From Hymenobacter sp. BT730 (lineage in GTDB: Bacteria; Bacteroidota; Bacteroidia; Cytophagales; Hymenobacteraceae), in NCBI RefSeq assembly GCF_030542105.1, contig NZ_JAUOFB010000003.1:310001-374000 (forward strand): a stretch of DNA of 64,000 bases, given 5' to 3'. The notes under the pieces were generated by a model. The model searched no databases. It saw only the letters and a list, made by a program, of their open reading frames with translations, and was not told where the DNA came from. Both the position numbers and the translations under genes were made by a program. Below, one piece after another: positions 60,373 to 64,000 of the stretch (position 1 is its first letter; each line of letters begins with the position of its first letter).

Positions 60373-62180
60373 GCCCTTCGTTAGCTCGGATACCTGGTTC
60401 GCAAAAGGATGCCATGCACCCTGGCTTAGCCTTTTTCGGGGCCAGCGGCTTGCTGGTTTGGTGGGTAATTCTGCTTTTCCTAACGGTGGTATTCGGGTTC
60501 AGCCGTTACGCTGAAATCCAGCGCCTGCAGGAGCTTACCTATCATGAGAGTGGGTATCAGCACTTACCCGTAAGGATGAGCGAAACCGGTTTTGGTTATT
60601 TCCGCTTACTTATTTGGGTGGCTTTTGCCGCGGTTACTACAGTAGTGGCCTTCGGATATCGACACCAAAGCCAGTTACAGCAGGAGCTTCGAGTTCTAGG
60701 CCAGGAATTCAACGAAGGGATACGTACCCTGTGGAATACCCTTGACCATCTTCCCAAGCCCTACAAAATTACGTCCCTGCTCCTTCTGCTGCTGCTTATG
60801 GCAGCCCGGACCTATTATTTATTTTATTACCCTCAGGAAAGCGACGAAACCCAGTCTCATATGTGCTTTGGCAGCGAAGGGTTAGTGGCCGCTGCCAGCT
60901 ACTATCCGCTGCCCAATAATCATATTCTTTACAACGTTATCAGCAACCTGTTCCATCAGGTATCCTCTAATTTCTACTGGACAACAAGGGCACCTACCTA
61001 CCTGATAAGTCTGGTTGGGACGGTTGTGCTCTTTGCGGCTTTGCTCCGTTTTACCAGCTTTACGGTAGCACTTCTCGCGGTGGGGATTTTTTGCTTTGCG
61101 CCTTTTGGGCTTTACTACTCATTTATTGGCCGGGGGTATTTTCTGCAAGCAATCTGCGCCAGTCTGGGGTTTCTGGCAGTACTAGGCCTGGGCTTCCGAC
61201 AGACCCGGCAACGGCTTTATTGGTTTGTGCTGCTGGCCACTAATATTCTGGGCTTTTACACGATTCCTACCCACGCGTATGCCATTCTCCCCCTGATGGC
61301 TATACTGGGGCTTTATAGTATAGGACGACGCGGGACGGTGGCTTTGTCAGGCGTTATAGCTACCGGTATAAGCACTGGTGTTGGCTGCCTCTTGCTTTAT
61401 TCCCCTGTCGTGCTGATTTCGGGCAAGCAGATGCTACTGGGCAACCCGTACCTGGAAACCATCCCCTTTTCAATATTTCTGGTTGGGTTCAGGAGTTATT
61501 TCGGGCCTGTGCTGGAAGTGTTGGTGGGTCAGGAACGGGTAGGGCTGGCAGCTGTTCTGCTTGTTCATGCCGGTTTATTAGTGGGCCTTTTCTTAGCAGG
61601 TTCCGGAACGTGGGTACGACGTTATGGCCCGGCTCTGCTGATCATGCTGGTATTACCCTATGGCATTATGGCCGTGCAATTGCTTTATCCGCCGGCCCGT
61701 ACGCTTACTTATTTAATGTTCTTCCTGTTTATGGGGGCAGGTATCCTGTATGTACAGTTAGGACGGCAACTTAAGGTATCCGATACCTGGCAATTCCGGG
61801 GCGCACTGGTATTTATCCTGGCTTATGCCGGCTACCAGCTTTATTATCTGAATCATTATGCTCGAAAAACGGCATCCGTCCAGCAACAGGTGGAAGCTAC
61901 TTATGCTTGGTTAACTCAGCATCACCCTAAGCGGGTTTTTGTTGAAAACGGGCACTACCAGTTTTTCTTTTGCTTTTTTAATAAGCAGGATCAACATATT
62001 CCGCACTTATCATCTACTTACCAGTTTGGGGCCGATTACGATTACCTGGTCCTGGATAAAACGAAGCCCGGCCTCTGCCCCAGCAGTAGTTGGAAACGGG
62101 TTTATGAGAATCAATATGTGCGAGTGTTAGCCCAAGATCCTACTATAGCCGCCGGTGCTCTAGTGCCCACGCGCCAGTAG
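60369..62180 (+). CDS. GT39-like multi-pass membrane protein
   Basis: Protein of 603 residues with about 11 hydrophobic helices. An acidic loop after the third helix (YYPQESDETQSHMCFGSEGL, and PLPNNHILYNVISNLFHQV) resembles the catalytic Asp/Glu region of GT39/GT83 transferases. The C-terminal 120 residues (VQQQVEATYAWLTQHHPKR onward) are a soluble periplasmic part. It could transfer sugar from a polyprenyl carrier; the substrate is unknown. Its start overlaps maf by four bases; its end overlaps the 3' end of the convergent EamA gene by 21 bases. Confidence 0.72.
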   Translation: MSPSLARIPGSQKDAMHPGLAFFGASGLLVWWVILLFLTVVFGFSRYAEIQRLQELTYHESGYQHLPVRMSETGFGYFRLLIWVAFAAVTTVVAFGYRHQSQLQQELRVLGQEFNEGIRTLWNTLDHLPKPYKITSLLLLLLLMAARTYYLFYYPQESDETQSHMCFGSEGLVAAASYYPLPNNHILYNVISNLFHQVSSNFYWTTRAPTYLISLVGTVVLFAALLRFTSFTVALLAVGIFCFAPFGLYYSFIGRGYFLQAICASLGFLAVLGLGFRQTRQRLYWFVLLATNILGFYTIPTHAYAILPLMAILGLYSIGRRGTVALSGVIATGISTGVGCLLLYSPVVLISGKQMLLGNPYLETIPFSIFLVGFRSYFGPVLEVLVGQERVGLAAVLLVHAGLLVGLFLAGSGTWVRRYGPALLIMLVLPYGIMAVQLLYPPARTLTYLMFFLFMGAGILYVQLGRQLKVSDTWQFRGALVFILAYAGYQLYYLNHYARKTASVQQQVEATYAWLTQHHPKRVFVENGHYQFFFCFFNKQDQHIPHLSSTYQFGADYDYLVLDKTKPGLCPSSSWKRVYENQYVRVLAQDPTIAAGALVPTRQ

Positions 62181-62588
62181 CGCAATACCTCCCACAATTA
62201 GCAGCAAACCTAAGGCCTGTGGGAGAGAAAGGGATTCACGCAGCAGTAACAACCCCATAGCAGCCGTTAGCAGCACCGAGCCCCCCACAATGATGGGTGT
62301 GCCCACGGAGGATGGCACGCCCCTACTGAATATCACAAACGTTAGAATCTCGGCCAGTCCTACGCCCAGCCCCGCCAAGGCGGCCAGTGCCAACCCTTTC
62401 CCTGATACGGGTAGCGGCTGGCCCTGCAGTTTTAACTTGAGCAACCAGGCTCCGCCCAAAACAGCGGCTACGAGCTGCAGCACCACTGCCCCTACCGCCG
62501 CTGGCAGCTGATCGGAGGCCAGTTTGATGAAGAAATTGTAGAGGGCCAGACAAAAGGCCGTGAGCAGGGCCAGGACAAACCAAGGCAT
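62160..62588 (-). CDS. EamA-domain (DMT) transporter, half size
   Basis: Protein of 142 residues with a single EamA domain of four to five helices (WFVLALLTAFCLALYNFFIK, ending LLLIVGGIALLARG). Most EamA transporters have two such domains; single-domain members probably dimerise like SMR proteins. The substrate is unknown; a lipid or polyprenyl-sugar translocation role has been shown for some relatives. ATG 62588 is chosen. It is four bases after the glycosyltransferase stop, so it is likely cotranscribed, and its 3' end overlaps the convergent GT39-like gene. Confidence 0.82.
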   Translation of the reverse strand: MPWFVLALLTAFCLALYNFFIKLASDQLPAAVGAVVLQLVAAVLGGAWLLKLKLQGQPLPVSGKGLALAALAGLGVGLAEILTFVIFSRGVPSSVGTPIIVGGSVLLTAAMGLLLLRESLSLPQALGLLLIVGGIALLARGH

Positions 62589-62592
62589 TGGG

Positions 62593-63474
62593 CTAAACAA
62601 GCTTATAGTTGCGGTATTCGCCCGGGCGGTAGCCCGTCAGCTTTTCTACCAAGTGCTTGAGTTGGTCTTTGCGGCGGTAGCGGTTGCGGGACATATCGTG
62701 CTCATACTGCCAGTTCTGGGTCTTGATGCGCGCCAGCATCACCTGTGGATGCGTACCTGTGTAGCGCTGCAAGGAGTCTACCTGGCTATAATCGAACTCG
62801 GTAGCGGGTACTACGTTTTCGGCCATCCACTCATCAGAATGCCAGAGCTTGCCAAAGGTTTCCTGCTTGCGTTGCATGGCCGCAGGCGCTTTCACGTAAC
62901 CATAGTGGTGCACCGTGGCATCCAGCAACTTCACGCGCAGCTTTTCATCCTGCTTTTTGCGAAAGCCCTGCGCGTCTCGGTAAGAATAAATGCCCGCGCC
63001 GGGCCGTACAATGCGTATCTCCCGGCGGTACCAGCGGGGAGCATCGCCCAGATAGTCATAAGAGCCATAGAAATGGCGGTATTTCAGCAGTAGGCCATCT
63101 ACTTGCTTATCAGTTACCCAGCGCTGCATGCCTTTCCGAATAGCCGGGTAGTCCTGCTCGTGCAGCACCTCATCTGCCTGCAGGTAAATGGCCCAGTCAG
63201 CATCCGGGGCAATGGCGGAAAATGCCTTGTCGGTTTCTACGGCCAATACCTTTCCTCCTTCCCGCAGGGTATCATCCCACACGGTTTCGATAATGCGGAT
63301 TTTAGGTGAGTTAATGCTACGGATTAGGCCCAGTGTATCATCGGTGGAGTTGCCAACGGCTACCACAACCTCGTCGCAGAGCGGCAGCAGGGACTGAATG
63401 CTTTCCACCACCGGGTAGTCATACAGCACGGCATTGCGCACAAACGTGAAACCGGAAACTTTCATCAAACCCAT
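62593..63474 (-). CDS. Family 2 glycosyltransferase
   Basis: Cytoplasmic GT-A enzyme of 293 residues. KVSGFTFVRNAVLYDYPVV and EVVVAVGNSTDDTLGLI give the nucleotide-binding strands; the metal motif appears as LQADEVLHEQDY (ADE in place of a strict DxD). The C-terminal part is helix-rich with basic residues (RNRYRRKDQLKHLVEKL). Acceptor and donor are not known. ATG 63474 or 63465 can be the start. It lies between gpsA (34 bp upstream) and the EamA gene (four bases downstream), an arrangement suited to a glycolipid made from glycerol 3-phosphate, though that is inference. Confidence 0.85.
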   Translation of the reverse strand: MGLMKVSGFTFVRNAVLYDYPVVESIQSLLPLCDEVVVAVGNSTDDTLGLIRSINSPKIRIIETVWDDTLREGGKVLAVETDKAFSAIAPDADWAIYLQADEVLHEQDYPAIRKGMQRWVTDKQVDGLLLKYRHFYGSYDYLGDAPRWYRREIRIVRPGAGIYSYRDAQGFRKKQDEKLRVKLLDATVHHYGYVKAPAAMQRKQETFGKLWHSDEWMAENVVPATEFDYSQVDSLQRYTGTHPQVMLARIKTQNWQYEHDMSRNRYRRKDQLKHLVEKLTGYRPGEYRNYKLV

Positions 63475-63508
63475 CTATTTCGGTAAAACCGCTGCTAGTA
63501 CCTTGTTC

Positions 63509-64000
63509 TTACCGTAACTTCTCCTTCAGAATCTCCAACTCTACAGCTGGTGAAATCTTCTCGTAAAGAATATGATAAGCCGCCGACGTAATAGGCATCG
63601 ATACATTCAGCTTCTTGTTGAGCTCATGAATGCTTTTCACTGCATAATAGCCCTCGGCCACCATGTTCATTTCCATCTGTGCCGATTTTACGGAATAGCC
63701 GCGCCCAATCATGTTACCGAAGGTGCGGTTGCGCGAGAATTGGGAGTAGGCCGTTACCAGCAGGTCGCCGAGGTAGGCGGAAGCCGACAGGTCGCGGGGT
63801 TGTGGGTTTACGGCATGCACAAAGCGGCGCATTTCCTGCACGGCATTGCTTACTAATACAGCCTGAAAATTGTCGCCATAGCCCAGGCCGTGGGCTATGC
63901 CGCTGGTCAGGGCAATGATATTCTTCATTACGGCGCAGTACTCAATACCATCCAAATCGGCCATAGGATAGGCTTTGGTGTAGCGGTTGCGCAGCAATTG
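63509..64000 (-). CDS. gpsA: NAD(P)-dependent glycerol-3-phosphate dehydrogenase (partial, C-terminal part)
   Basis: The 3' 163 codons of a gene that continues past the window end. GpsA reduces dihydroxyacetone phosphate to sn-glycerol 3-phosphate for phospholipid synthesis. The substrate-binding block GIEYCAVMKNIIALTSGIAH carries the catalytic Lys in VMKN. YLGDLLVTAYSQFSRN and SMPITSAAYHILYE are the usual C-terminal helices. The N-terminal Rossmann domain lies outside the window. Confidence 0.94.
   Translation of the reverse strand, partial: QLLRNRYTKAYPMADLDGIEYCAVMKNIIALTSGIAHGLGYGDNFQAVLVSNAVQEMRRFVHAVNPQPRDLSASAYLGDLLVTAYSQFSRNRTFGNMIGRGYSVKSAQMEMNMVAEGYYAVKSIHELNKKLNVSMPITSAAYHILYEKISPAVELEILKEKLR

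Overview
The window is a 64 kb chromosomal segment from a member of the Bacteroidota, most probably a Hymenobacter-like Cytophagales. The evidence is moderately high GC, two proteins ending in type IX secretion (T9SS) sorting domains (5862-7526 and 45110-48601), a TonB-dependent receptor with a carboxypeptidase-like N-terminal domain, many lipoproteins, DUF349, DUF2911 and DUF3570 proteins, weak Shine-Dalgarno use, and promoter-like TAnnTTTG boxes. There is no complete insertion sequence, prophage or CRISPR array.

Layout. 1-13.3 kb: housekeeping and envelope genes (folC, trmB, a TrpF-like protein, mnmA, a T9SS subtilase, rpe, a TonB-dependent receptor, a sterol-desaturase-like enzyme with a Crp/Fnr regulator, and a DUF2911 protein). 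13.4-21.4 kb: a complete histidine operon, hisG-D-C-B-H-A-F-IE. It is preceded by a short reading frame with six His codons in eight and by overlapping hairpins, which points to attenuation control. 21.5-26.7 kb: an envelope-glycolipid module (polyprenyl-phosphate glycosyltransferase, LAB_N membrane protein, sugar epimerase, GDPD, ArnT-like transferase). 26.8-28.9 kb: an accessory patch with one unrecognised gene, a phased AGTATA repeat array upstream of it, and about 1 kb of AT-rich DNA without genes. 29-37.3 kb: TPR protein, gyrA, HD hydrolase, GNAT-like protein, tRNA-Thr and two PAP2 phosphatases.

37.7-45 kb is a signalling island: a CheY-like regulator and two PAS histidine kinases on the minus strand, then a CheB-like methylesterase and a third PAS kinase on the plus strand. 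The third kinase has lost the end of its ATPase domain and carries an unrelated tail, a sign of rearrangement. 45.1-48.6 kb is a large beta-propeller T9SS protein. 49.2-52.3 kb is a four-gene extracytoplasmic cluster (thioredoxin-like protein, ApbE flavin transferase, small DUF4266 lipoprotein ending GGGCGCN, DUF3570 outer-membrane protein); it is the best candidate here for an uncharacterised system. 52.5-64 kb returns to housekeeping and envelope genes (DUF349, AlgH, pdxH, glycosyltransferases, WecE-like aminotransferase, DUF1015, Maf, EamA, and the 3' part of gpsA).

All functions are read from sequence and family knowledge; no search or folding program was run. Start codons were chosen from family N-termini, signal peptides and gene overlaps.
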